Origin: JBEKHT01 sp050012135
GTDB lineage: Bacteria > Chloroflexota > Anaerolineae > Anaerolineales > RBG-16-64-43
Direction of reading: 5' to 3'
DNA: 64,000 nt
Assembly (NCBI GenBank): GCA_050012135.1
Contig: JBEKHT010000003.1
Span: 1-64,000 of the forward strand
This document shows positions 42,942 through 51,821 of the stretch, piece by piece; position 1 is the stretch's first letter; every line of letters starts with the position of its first letter. Made by a program: the position numbers and the translations under genes. Under the pieces are notes generated by a model that made no database searches, was not told the DNA's origin, and saw only the letters and a list, made by a program, of their open reading frames with translations.

Positions 42942-43222
42942 AGTGAACGCGACCTTCTCGCCGCCGGGCTCGATCGGCTTCCGGGGGTGAGCTGCCAGCT
43001 CCCACCGGGCGCGTTCTACGCCTTCCCCAACATTTGGCGCACGGGCTTAAGTTCGGACAAGCTTGCGCAGCGGATGCTAGACGGTGCGTGGCCCTGTTGC
43101 CAGGCTCAGCGTCTGGGCAACACGGAGAGCGGTACTTGCGCCTGAACTTTGCCAACTGGATTGAGAGTATCCTTCTCGCCTTGCGCCGAATGGAGGCCGT
43201 TCTGCGGGGACGGTCGGCATGA
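42942..43222 (+). pseudogene. Frameshifted C-terminal remnant of a class I/II aminotransferase
   Basis: The frame ERDLLAAGLDRLPGVSCQLPPGAFYAFPNIWRTGLSSDKLAQRML matches the C-terminal domain of PLP aminotransferases ('G...LPGV.C..P.GAFYaFPni..tgls...la..lL'). A frameshift near 43093 moves the match to the frame with VALLPGSASGQHGERYLRLNFAN, ending in a TGA at 43222. No N-terminal part or Lys site is present in the window. Confidence 0.8.
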
Positions 43223-43488
43223 AGGAGAGATCGGTGAACGTGGCCTCTGCGCTCAAGGGACCCGATGCCGGGCCCTCTCTTCCACAGGAATGCCTGGGGT
43301 TCTACGCCGCTACGATCGACCATCACAAACAATCGCAATAGACTGGAGTGCGCGGGAACCGCGATCAATCAGCGGTCATGGCTGGAAATCTCCAGTTCGG
43401 AGCCAATGTTTCTGCTGCCAGGAATCCCAATACCTTGGTTCCGGCCAACTTTGCCCGGGAACGAAGTCTGAACATTCCACAGGAAAAA
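43223..43488. other. Intergenic stretch
   Basis: About 265 bases between the aminotransferase remnant and the stop of the zinc-ribbon gene; nothing recognised. Confidence 0.4.
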
Positions 43489-43851
43489 TCAGCCCGCCTC
43501 GATTGGATGTGACCAGCCAAATTCGATCTCGTGATCGCAGCTTGCGCAATTCACGTAACCCTCGTCACTTTCCGGGTCGCTCTCCTTTTCGAACACTTCA
43601 TACTCTTCCGGTTCAGAGGCAGAGTTATCTTCCTCATACTCGCCAAAGTCCCCCCTGTCAACTTCATCGTCGGTCTTCTCCTGCACCCTTTCTCTAAATT
43701 CGAAATGCCAGTGATGCTCCGCTTCAAGCGGTCCCCATTCCTGCCAGCGTTCAATTTCAGGACCGGCCTGGATGCTCCAAACGTGGGTAAGGCTAATACC
43801 ATGACCGCCGCATGTCTTACAGGTAAACTCCCAGGTGTGGTTATCCTTCAC
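43489..43851 (-). CDS. Acidic protein with two CxxC zinc-ribbon knuckles
   Basis: 120 residues with C11-x-x-C14 (FTCKTCGG) at the start and C102-x-x-C105 (NCASCDHE) at the end, which could bind one zinc. The middle (about 60-95) is highly acidic and repetitive in Glu/Asp/Ser. GTG is the start, with AAGGAG 7 bases upstream. The fold resembles small zinc-ribbon or rubredoxin-like adaptor proteins, but the acidic insert is unusual. No family recognised. It lies just downstream of the PRC-barrel gene on the same strand. Confidence 0.6.
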   Translation of the reverse strand: MKDNHTWEFTCKTCGGHGISLTHVWSIQAGPEIERWQEWGPLEAEHHWHFEFRERVQEKTDDEVDRGDFGEYEEDNSASEPEEYEVFEKESDPESDEGYVNCASCDHEIEFGWSHPIEAG

Positions 43852-43997
43852 GGCTGTACTCCTTCAGTCAGGAATCACAACCCGGTTGCATTCATCCATC
43901 GATGGGGAGTTCCGGGGCAAACTCGCAAAATATGTGATCCTGCCTGGTCTTGACTCTTTCATCAGTCCAAGGCGGGTTGCCCCACCCGCTCCAACGA

Positions 43998-44636
43998 TCA
44001 GGACCAGCGCCTGTGCACCAGGAAGGGCGGCAGAGACTCGATCTCGTGCTTATCGAGCTTCAGGAACACGGTATCCTCGCGAGTGTCACCCATCGCCCAG
44101 AGGGGGATGATGACATCTTTCTTTCCCCACAGATGTCCTTCCCGCATCACCAAATGGGTAATGTGGCCGTTCTCCGGGTTGACCACGAATTCGTCGACGT
44201 GCCCAACATAGCCATCCGTCGCCTCTACGCGGGTACCCCGGCGCACGGCCAGCTCCCCCGGCGGGATCTGTTGATGCTCCACGGGCACTTGCACTGTTCT
44301 TTCAGGAGTCACATAGGGTAAGTAGTAGTAGGCTCCCATTCCATACATTCCAGCACCATACCTAAAATCCTTGTTGGGCATCTTCTCTTCGATAAACGTC
44401 GTTTTGATGAACAGATCCATCTTCTCCAGCTCTGCCTTGCTGCAGCGCAATTGAATCGCATCGGCAAAAGTTGCGGCCACAGAATCGACCGGTACAATGA
44501 ACTCTGTGTTGGGAGCCGAATCCTCTTTCACCACGAGATGGGTCACCTGGTCGATTACCGGGTTTATCAATACACACACGGAGCGTCCACAGTCCCCATC
44601 TGTACACTCCACCTGAGCTTTTAGGGGAATTTCCAT
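43998..44636 (-). CDS. Double PRC-barrel domain protein
   Basis: 212 residues with two PRC-barrel-like halves. One is about 1-75 (VECTDGDCGRSVCVLINPVIDQVTHLVVKE). The other is about 120-190 (RRGTRVEATDGYVGHVDEFVVNPENGHITHLVMREGHLWGKKDVIIPL). They are joined by a Tyr/Met/Gly-rich linker. PRC-barrel proteins bind RNA, proteins or photosynthetic complexes; two-barrel forms are common in Chloroflexota and Cyanobacteria with unknown roles. GGAGGTGCGAG precedes the ATG. Confidence 0.85.
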   Translation of the reverse strand: MEIPLKAQVECTDGDCGRSVCVLINPVIDQVTHLVVKEDSAPNTEFIVPVDSVAATFADAIQLRCSKAELEKMDLFIKTTFIEEKMPNKDFRYGAGMYGMGAYYYLPYVTPERTVQVPVEHQQIPPGELAVRRGTRVEATDGYVGHVDEFVVNPENGHITHLVMREGHLWGKKDVIIPLWAMGDTREDTVFLKLDKHEIESLPPFLVHRRWS

Positions 44637-44838
44637 CTCGCACCTCCATAACAGAATATCCGGATTTCAACATCCCATCATCCGGTTGATTCGGGCTGGA
44701 ACGCTGCAGGCTATGAATCCATGCTGCCGTCGGTTGCCGCCACGCGGATTCGTTCCCAATTCACTTAGATGGAAAGCCAGCGCTGCAGGCAGCCGACAGC
44801 AAGACGGATATAGATCTACGTGGCGCCTCAACCCTGCC

Positions 44839-46395
44839 CTAACCCTGCCTCTCCGTGGGTTCTGCGGATCCCCGGGATGGATTCCCTTCCTGATCCTGCC
44901 TGAAGATGGGCTGCAGCCAACTTCGGCCGTCCTGGGCAATCAGCACATCCGCAGCTTCCGGACCCCAGGTGCCTGACGGATAGTTGGGGAAGTCTGCCGG
45001 CTTGAGATCGGCCCAGGCGTTCAAGATCGGTGTCAGGACCGACCAGGATGCCTCAACCTGATCGGCACGCATGAAGAGAGTCGCATCTCCTGACATCACA
45101 TCGGCCAGCAAGGTTTCATAAGCCTGAGGTGATCTTGATCGAAAGGTCTCTTGATAGGAAAAGTGCATGTTCACCGGACTCAGAAGCAGGGTTGAACCGG
45201 GCTGCTTGGCCTGAAAACGCAATACGATCCCTTCCTGGGGCTGAATATGAATGATCAAGCGGTTGGGTTGCCAGGCGAGAGCCGCCGCCTTTGGAAAGGA
45301 TTGGTGTGGCACAGGCCGGAATTGGATCATTGCTTCGGAAGCCTTCGTCTTCAGCCGCTTGCCGGTCCGCAGGTAAAATGGGACATCCTGCCAGCGCCAA
45401 TTGTCGACAGACAACTTAATCGCCGCGAATGTTTCGGCAGAGGAACCGGTCGCCACGCCGGGCTCGCTGCGATAAGCAAGGACCTTTTGGCCTTCCATCA
45501 GACCCGCCCCATATTGGCCGCGCACGGCAACCTCCCGAATCTGCTCTTTGGAGATCGGACGGATGGCCCTCAATACATCCACTTTCTTGTTGCGGATTTC
45601 ATCCGCATCAAAGGAGACCATGGGTTCCATGGCCATCAGGCTCAGGATTTGCATCAGGTGGTTCTGGATCATGTCGCGCAAAGCCCCCGCGTGCTCGTAA
45701 TAGGCACCTCGGTGCTCCACGCCCACTTGTTCGGCAACGGTAATCTGCACATGGTCGATGTAGCGGCGGTTCCAGATCGGTTCGAACAGCGCATTGGCAA
45801 AGCGAAAGGCGAGAATGTTCTGAACGGTTTCCTTGCCCAGGTAATGGTCGATCCGGAAGATCTGCGTTTCGTCAAAGACCGCCGTGAGCACAGCATTCAG
45901 AGCAACCGCGGAAGCCAGGTCGTGGCCAAATGGCTTTTCCACGACGATCCGGACGTGCTGCCTGTCCTGAGCCAGCCGGGCTTCCCCAATCCTATGGACA
46001 ATCGTTTCGACGATGGTGGGCGGTGTGGCCAGGTAGAAAACGTGGTTGGCCGGAATCTTCCATTCATCTTCCTGAGCCTTAAGTTGCTCGCTCAAGGCGG
46101 CGTAGGTAGCCGGGTCGGAAAAATCGCCTGAGATGTACGTCAGGTTACCGGCAAACTTGTTCCAGATTCTCTTGTCAACCTCTCCGCATTCGCAGAACCC
46201 ATCCACGCCATCTCTCACCCGCAAGCGGAATTGATCCGAGCTTCCCTTCTTGAGATCCAGCCCAACCACGGCGAAACGTTCGGGCAACTGCTGGTTGAGC
46301 ATCAGATTGAAGAGGGCTGGAGCCAGCTTACGCCATGTCAGATCGCCCATGCCCCCGAATATGACCAGAATGGTTGGTTCGATTTGAAGGGTCAT
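44839..46395 (-). CDS. zwf: Glucose-6-phosphate dehydrogenase
   Basis: 518 residues, the normal family length. The nucleotide-binding start is ILVIFGGMGDLTWRKLAPALF (GxxGDL). The substrate site RIDHYLGKE is near residue 180 with the catalytic His, and VIVVEKPFGHD-type residues precede it. It oxidises glucose-6-phosphate to 6-phosphogluconolactone with NADP+. GTG at 46398 is also possible, but the ATG at 46395 gives the standard N-terminus. It is the last gene of the sugar-phosphate cluster, 27 bases after gnd. No 6-phosphogluconolactonase gene is seen next to it. Confidence 0.95.
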   Translation of the reverse strand: MTLQIEPTILVIFGGMGDLTWRKLAPALFNLMLNQQLPERFAVVGLDLKKGSSDQFRLRVRDGVDGFCECGEVDKRIWNKFAGNLTYISGDFSDPATYAALSEQLKAQEDEWKIPANHVFYLATPPTIVETIVHRIGEARLAQDRQHVRIVVEKPFGHDLASAVALNAVLTAVFDETQIFRIDHYLGKETVQNILAFRFANALFEPIWNRRYIDHVQITVAEQVGVEHRGAYYEHAGALRDMIQNHLMQILSLMAMEPMVSFDADEIRNKKVDVLRAIRPISKEQIREVAVRGQYGAGLMEGQKVLAYRSEPGVATGSSAETFAAIKLSVDNWRWQDVPFYLRTGKRLKTKASEAMIQFRPVPHQSFPKAAALAWQPNRLIIHIQPQEGIVLRFQAKQPGSTLLLSPVNMHFSYQETFRSRSPQAYETLLADVMSGDATLFMRADQVEASWSVLTPILNAWADLKPADFPNYPSGTWGPEAADVLIAQDGRSWLQPIFRQDQEGNPSRGSAEPTERQG

Positions 46396-46422
46396 CACAA
46401 GTACGCTTTCCTGTGGGTAATC

Positions 46423-47832
46423 CTATTCCCAGTGAGTATGGAAAACGCCTTTGGCATCCTCGCGCTCGTAAGTGTGGGCGCCAAAATCATCCCGTTGGGC
46501 CTGAATCAGGGAGGCGGGCAGCCAGGCGCTGCGGTAGCCATCTAAGTATGCGAGTGAGGCCATCAAGCAGGGAGCGGGGAGGCCAAGTCTTGCAGCGAGG
46601 CCCACCACCGCCCGTAGATCTTCCTGTTTTGCCATAACGGCATCGCCCAGGCGGCTATCCGCTAGCAGGTTGGGCAAATCAGGGTTCGCCTGAAATGCAG
46701 CCTCGATCTTCTCGAGCACCGCGGCGCGGATAATACAGCCACCGCACCAGATGCGGGCCACATCTTCCATGTTTGTGTTGTAGCCATGAACTTTGGAGGC
46801 AATGCGGAGCTGGGCCATCCCCTGGGAATAGGCGATGATCATGGAGGCATAGATTGCGCCTTTGAGGTGAGCCAGAAGCGCGTCTTGATCACCCTCAAAA
46901 TGAGGGATTTGTACTCTGAGTGTCCTGCTGGCCGCCTCTCGTTCACTCTTCAAGGCAGACAAATTGCGTGCGACCACGGCCGCATCAATCACCGGTGTCG
47001 GCACCTGGATTTCCATCGCATCTTGTGAAGTCCACATCCCGGTTCCTTTTTGCCCGGCTTCATCCAGGATCAGATCGACCAACCGTTTTCCAGTTCGTTC
47101 ATCCACCTTGCGGAAGATGTGAGACGTTATTTCGATCAGGTAAGCATTGAGTTCTGCTTCGTTCCAGTTGCCATAAACAACAGATAGCTGCTCATCGGAC
47201 AGACCTAAGCCCCGCTTCATCAGGTCGTAAGACTCGGCGATCAACTCCATCAGCCCATATTCGATCCCATTGTGGACCATTTTGACATAGTGACCTGCCG
47301 AACCTGGCCCGAGATATGCGACACAGGGGACTCCTTTCACGTGGGCCGCGACCGCCTCAAAAATGGGTCGGACGCGCTCATAGGCTTCTTTCGGGCCGCC
47401 AGGCATCAGGCTGGGGCCATGCCGGGCGCCATCCTCGCCGCCGGAGACCCCGACCCCCATGTAGAGAAAGCCTTTATCGGCCAGGGACTTTGCTCGCAGG
47501 TCCGTATCCTTAAAATGTGAGTTGCCTGCATCAATAATCAGATCGCCTGGTTCTAAATAGGGCATCAATTCACGGATCACGTTGTCCACGGCCGGCCCAG
47601 CCGGCACCAGCATCATAATGACCCGCGGTGTAGAAAGGACGCTGACAAATCCTTCCAGGCTCTGCGCGGCGAATATGGCACGGCTTCCAGCTTCTGTTTG
47701 TAGTCCCTGAACCTTCGACAAGTCCTTGTCGTAACCGCTCACGGAATATCCATGATCCGCAATATTGAGCACCAGATTGCGCCCCATGACCCCTAAACCG
47801 ACCATTCCGATTTCGGATTTTCGTCCTGCCAT
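46423..47832 (-). CDS. gnd: 6-phosphogluconate dehydrogenase (NADP+, decarboxylating)
   Basis: 469 residues, the full length of the dimeric long type. The N-terminal Rossmann fold is IGMVGLGVMGRNLVLNIADHGYSV. GVSGGEDGARHGPSLMPGG is the substrate loop and HYVKMVHNGIEYGLMELIAESYD contains the catalytic Lys and the substrate-binding HNGIEY. The C-terminal tail is GxxRxDxxG-like (GAHTYEREDAKGVFHTHWE). It converts 6-phosphogluconate to ribulose-5-phosphate and CO2, following zwf. Spacing to zwf is 27 bases and to the upstream HAD gene 61 bases. Confidence 0.96.
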   Translation of the reverse strand: MAGRKSEIGMVGLGVMGRNLVLNIADHGYSVSGYDKDLSKVQGLQTEAGSRAIFAAQSLEGFVSVLSTPRVIMMLVPAGPAVDNVIRELMPYLEPGDLIIDAGNSHFKDTDLRAKSLADKGFLYMGVGVSGGEDGARHGPSLMPGGPKEAYERVRPIFEAVAAHVKGVPCVAYLGPGSAGHYVKMVHNGIEYGLMELIAESYDLMKRGLGLSDEQLSVVYGNWNEAELNAYLIEITSHIFRKVDERTGKRLVDLILDEAGQKGTGMWTSQDAMEIQVPTPVIDAAVVARNLSALKSEREAASRTLRVQIPHFEGDQDALLAHLKGAIYASMIIAYSQGMAQLRIASKVHGYNTNMEDVARIWCGGCIIRAAVLEKIEAAFQANPDLPNLLADSRLGDAVMAKQEDLRAVVGLAARLGLPAPCLMASLAYLDGYRSAWLPASLIQAQRDDFGAHTYEREDAKGVFHTHWE

Positions 47833-47893
47833 CTCTTAGCCTCGTTGTGATAATTCGGCCGGGTTGGCCATGATTGCATCGTTTGCGAGGTGC

Positions 47894-48520
47894 TCAAATC
47901 CTGAACGAAAGGCCCATGGCCTCAAGAGCTTCCCGGGTGGTTTCGTAACCCTGATGGAGAATGCCCCGGATCTCCAGGCCTTGAGCCACCTCGATAAACA
48001 TGGGCTGATCATCGATGTAGACTACCTGGTGAGGACTGGCTTGAGCAATATCCAATGCAATTCGGTACATATCCGCATCCGGCTTGCGGTAGTGGACAAA
48101 GCAGGATGAGACAAAGAAGTCTATGAAGGTGCCCAGTTTGAATTGTTGGGCGCGATAGACCGAAAGCTCGCGCCCTTCATTGTTGACGGCGGCAACCTGA
48201 AGGCCGTGTTGAGTCTTGAGTCCGCGCATCAGCTCAATCATCTCTGGAAAAGGTTGGGACTGGGCATACATGAACCCCTTGAACTCTTCCCGTGAGAACG
48301 AACGCTCTTGATAGAAAACTACCCGGTTCAAATACTCGTCCAGGCTGAGCTTGCCTTCTTCATAAGTGTCAAAAGTCAGTTGATGGCGCTCATTCATCTC
48401 GTCACAGTCCAGGCCAAACTTGGCAGCCGCGCGCGTGCGAGCATTGCGATCCCAGCCATTCGTAAGCAATACACCGCCTATATCCAGGAATAGAGTTGTT
48501 ATGGAGGAAGAAGGAGTCAT
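47894..48520 (-). CDS. HAD-family phosphatase (IA type)
   Basis: 208 residues. Motif I is LFLDIGGVLLTNGWD (Asp nucleophile; Gly in place of the second Asp, as in many 'DxGGVL' members). Motif II is AAVNNE, motif III the Lys in HYRKPDADMY and motif IV IDDQPMF. The substrate is unknown; in this operon it may remove phosphate from sugar phosphates or clear damaged intermediates. It starts 4 bases after the tal-pgi stop and is clearly co-translated with it. Confidence 0.85.
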   Translation of the reverse strand: MTPSSSITTLFLDIGGVLLTNGWDRNARTRAAAKFGLDCDEMNERHQLTFDTYEEGKLSLDEYLNRVVFYQERSFSREEFKGFMYAQSQPFPEMIELMRGLKTQHGLQVAAVNNEGRELSVYRAQQFKLGTFIDFFVSSCFVHYRKPDADMYRIALDIAQASPHQVVYIDDQPMFIEVAQGLEIRGILHQGYETTREALEAMGLSFRI

Positions 48521-48524
48521 GACC

Positions 48525-51365
48525 TCACCTCTCAGACTGCAAGGCGGACTGCAGGGCTTCTCTCAAGACAGCCAGCCCTCGCTGCGTATCGGAGCCAAGG
48601 TGGACACGCCCCACCCGCCGCCCGTGCTTTTGCAACGCTTCCAGATCACCCAGGGCCTGGGCGCGCTTGAAGATGCCAAAGGTATAGGGGGCGCCAGGGA
48701 TCGGGACATCTTCAACATCATCCGCAGTCAGTTGCAGGAACAAGCCTGTGTTCGGGCCGCCCTTATGGAACTGACCCGTGGAATGCAGGAAGCGGGGACC
48801 ATATCCCAGAGTTGTTGTCAAATGCAGACGATCCTGCAACAGGATGCGGATATCCCGTAATGCCCCCTGATTGGCCGGGTCCTCAGCAAGGTAAGCCATC
48901 AGCGCCAGATAATCCCCCGAGCGGGCCTGAGCCAGGAACCGTCTTAGCGTCTCAGGTCCCGTTGTGGCTTTTTCATCGATATAGAATTTCAACGGATCTT
49001 TGATCAGGGACGGTTCTTTTTCGGGCAACTTGCCTCGATCGCGTACCACCGCCAGGAGGCGGTTCGTATTGTCCTTGCTTTCCTGGACGTTGGGCTGGTC
49101 GAAAGCATTGATACCCAGGATCGCTCCCGCGGTGGCGGTGGCAATCTCCCAGCGGAAAAACTCCTGTCCCAGGTCCAGAAGATCATCCAAATAGATGGTA
49201 ATCACTGGCTGGCCGGCATCACGCAGAGAGGACACGCCGCGCTCCAATACATTGTCCGCCGCATCCTTCATCCGAATGTAGACGAAAATCCGATCCTCTC
49301 CATAGACCGTTGGCTCACCGAGGGGTTCACCAGCCACCGGCAGGAGCCCGGTGCCTTCCTTCCCGGTGCTTTCAGCCAGGAGCTGTTCCAGCCAGATCCC
49401 CAGGGAAGAGATCGCATCTGGAAGAAGGAAGGTGACCTTATGCCGTTTGCTATTCTTGGCCAGCTCGCCCAGCGCCGAGCCGAGCGCCAGCCCGGGGTTT
49501 TCCCGGGCGGGGACACAGGAGGCACAGGCGTGTACCATGCGCAGGGCGCGCGTCAGGAGTTCATTCACATCGATACCCATCAAGGCAGCCGGAACCAGAC
49601 CGAAATAGGAAAGGGCAGAGTAGCGCCCACCGATATCTGCATAGTTTAGGAAGGTTTTCCGGTAGGTCCGCTCTTGTGCCATCTTCACCAGAGGCGTGCC
49701 CGGGTCCGTGATGACACAGAAATTTCCGCCAGCCCGCCTGCCTTTCATCTCCCTGACCTTTTGATAGAAGTATTCTGCGAAGGCCAGCGGTTCAGCCGTG
49801 GTCCCTGACTTGCTGGCGACAATGAACAGGGTATCTTTGATGGGGAGGTCACGTCCAACTTTCAGGATGGTGGCGGGGTCGGTGGAATCCAGAACCGTCA
49901 GGGGCAAAGCTTGCGGGTCCCGGGTAAATGTGCGATCGAAGACCAGGGGCGTCAGACTGCTGCCGCCCATACCCATCAGCAGGACGTGAAGGAAGCCGGC
50001 CTTCAGAATCTCATTCTTGAAAGCGTTGAGCTCTCTCAGGTTTCCTTCCATCTTCTCGGCAACATGCAGCCAACCCAACCCATTGCGGATCTCATCCTGC
50101 TCCTTTGGGTCGCTTTTCCAGAGACCGGCTTCCTTCCGCCACAAACGGGTGCTGAAACGCGTCACTTGGAGATCGGCTATCCGCTCTTGAACGGCCTTTT
50201 GATACTTGCCCAAGAGGAAAGTTGGTCGGTCTACCGGTTCTTGAAAGGAAACGGTTTGCTTTTCCCGCAATGCAGCCATCAGTTGCTCAAATGCCTGGCT
50301 GAATTTCTTCACCCCCTCATCTTCCAGTTCTTGCGTCCATGCATCCAGGTCCACTCCGGCCTGGCGTAATGCCTCCAGTACGCGGTAGGCCTCCTGCGTA
50401 CCTTCCTCCAACCGCGAGTCGGGTTTGCCGTGGTCCCGGTAAGCCGTGAGAGTCTCAAGCGGAATCGTATTGATTGTGTCCCGGCCGATCAACGTTTCAA
50501 CGTACTTCACGTCGCTGTATTCGGGGTTCTTGGTGCCGGTGCTCGCCCACAGCAGTCGCTGGGTGCGAGCACCCTGGCGGGATAGTTTTTGAAAGCGCTC
50601 GCTGCCGAAGATTTCCTGGTAGATCCGGTAGGCCACCTTCGCACTGGCAATCGCGACCTGTCCGTGCAGGCCGGCTACCGTCTCCGCCGCGGGGCCTCCC
50701 TCCCGCCCCGATCTTTCCAGGATGGGGTCAATCCAAACATCAATACGACTCAGGAAAAAACTGGCGACTGAAGCAATCCGGTCCAGGGGTTTGCCACGGG
50801 CGGCCAACGTTTCCAGCCCTGCCAGGTAGGCTTCTGCGACCTCCCGGTAACGCGGCAACCCGAAGAGCAGCGTGATATTGACATTGACGCCTTCCCCGAT
50901 CAATTGTTGGATAGCAGGCAGTCCCTCCCGTGTTCCCGGGACTTTGATCAGCAGATTGGGCCGGTTCACCGCAGTCCAGAGACGGCGGGCTTCGGCAACC
51001 GTGCCGGCTCTGTCATGCGCCAGGTTGGGAGAAACCTCCAGGCTCACAAACCCGTCCCGCCCTTCCAGCCGGTCATAAATGGGGCGGAAGAGATCAGCGG
51101 CGCGTTGGATATCCTCCACCGTGAGCGCTTCGTATGTTTCTTCAATGCTTCTGCCCTCCAGGGTCATGGAGCGAATGGCGCTGTCGTAATCGTGACTGCC
51201 CGCGATGGCCTTCTCAAAGATAGAGGGATTCGAGGTCAGCCCGGTGACCCCATCCTCTCTGATCAGTCCTTGGATTTCTCCGTTATCCAGGGCATGGCGC
51301 CTGAGAGAGTCGAGCCAGACACTCTGCCCAAAGGCCTCCAAACCCAATAAAGGATTCCTATTCAT
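48525..51365 (-). CDS. tal-pgi: Bifunctional transaldolase / glucose-6-phosphate isomerase fusion
   Basis: 946 residues. The transaldolase domain (about 1-370) has the conserved GVTGLTSNPSIFEKAI, the Schiff-base Lys in RPNLLIKVPGT and TLLFGLPRY. A phosphoglucose isomerase domain (about 400-945) follows with MGMGGSSLTP, VASKSGTTAE and a C-terminal FHKGGPNTGLF. It moves a three-carbon unit between sedoheptulose-7-P and glyceraldehyde-3-P and interconverts glucose-6-P and fructose-6-P. The fusion is known from several phyla. It lies 4 bases after rpiB. Confidence 0.95.
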   Translation of the reverse strand: MNRNPLLGLEAFGQSVWLDSLRRHALDNGEIQGLIREDGVTGLTSNPSIFEKAIAGSHDYDSAIRSMTLEGRSIEETYEALTVEDIQRAADLFRPIYDRLEGRDGFVSLEVSPNLAHDRAGTVAEARRLWTAVNRPNLLIKVPGTREGLPAIQQLIGEGVNVNITLLFGLPRYREVAEAYLAGLETLAARGKPLDRIASVASFFLSRIDVWIDPILERSGREGGPAAETVAGLHGQVAIASAKVAYRIYQEIFGSERFQKLSRQGARTQRLLWASTGTKNPEYSDVKYVETLIGRDTINTIPLETLTAYRDHGKPDSRLEEGTQEAYRVLEALRQAGVDLDAWTQELEDEGVKKFSQAFEQLMAALREKQTVSFQEPVDRPTFLLGKYQKAVQERIADLQVTRFSTRLWRKEAGLWKSDPKEQDEIRNGLGWLHVAEKMEGNLRELNAFKNEILKAGFLHVLLMGMGGSSLTPLVFDRTFTRDPQALPLTVLDSTDPATILKVGRDLPIKDTLFIVASKSGTTAEPLAFAEYFYQKVREMKGRRAGGNFCVITDPGTPLVKMAQERTYRKTFLNYADIGGRYSALSYFGLVPAALMGIDVNELLTRALRMVHACASCVPARENPGLALGSALGELAKNSKRHKVTFLLPDAISSLGIWLEQLLAESTGKEGTGLLPVAGEPLGEPTVYGEDRIFVYIRMKDAADNVLERGVSSLRDAGQPVITIYLDDLLDLGQEFFRWEIATATAGAILGINAFDQPNVQESKDNTNRLLAVVRDRGKLPEKEPSLIKDPLKFYIDEKATTGPETLRRFLAQARSGDYLALMAYLAEDPANQGALRDIRILLQDRLHLTTTLGYGPRFLHSTGQFHKGGPNTGLFLQLTADDVEDVPIPGAPYTFGIFKRAQALGDLEALQKHGRRVGRVHLGSDTQRGLAVLREALQSALQSER

Positions 51366-51369
51366 CCAT

Positions 51370-51819
51370 TCACTCCTTACGTTCTATTGCAGCCACCTTT
51401 GCCAGACGCCGTTCAAACCGCTCAACCCGCACATAGTGAGCTGCCAGGTATATTTGAACGATCTCCCAGGCCAGAGCGAAACCGACCACACGCCCGCCCA
51501 GGCATAGCAGGTTCATGTCATCATCCTCAACACCCTGATGGGCCGAGAAACTCTCATGGATGAGAGCCGACCTGACCCCGGTCACTTTGTTGGCAGCGAA
51601 ACTGGCACCCACACCGCTGCCACAAATCGCGATGCCGCGCTCCACTTTCCCTTGTGCGACCGCTCGGGCCAGAGGGATGACAAAGTCCGGGTAATCATCC
51701 CCGGGATCCAGACGATGAGCGCCGAAATCCTGCACTGCGTGCCCGGAATCGCGCAGCGCCTTCAGAAGGGGTTCCTTCAAGACAAAGCCGCCATGGTCCG
51801 TTGCCAGTCCAATCTGCAT
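51370..51819 (-). CDS. rpiB: Ribose-5-phosphate isomerase B
   Basis: 149 residues, the family's usual size. ATDHGGFVLKEPL is the N-terminal strand with the substrate Asp-His, GIAICGSGVGASFAANKVTGVRSAL holds the catalytic Cys and phosphate loop, and EDDDMNLLCLGGRVVG is the conserved C-terminal block. It interconverts ribose-5-P and ribulose-5-P, completing the link from gnd to tkt. Only 2-4 bases separate it from its neighbours, so translation is coupled. Confidence 0.94.
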   Translation of the reverse strand: MQIGLATDHGGFVLKEPLLKALRDSGHAVQDFGAHRLDPGDDYPDFVIPLARAVAQGKVERGIAICGSGVGASFAANKVTGVRSALIHESFSAHQGVEDDDMNLLCLGGRVVGFALAWEIVQIYLAAHYVRVERFERRLAKVAAIERKE

Positions 51820-51821
51820 TT

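Noticed and set aside
45247..46131. Plus-strand frame of 294 codons
   Set aside because: Antisense to zwf; no coding signal.
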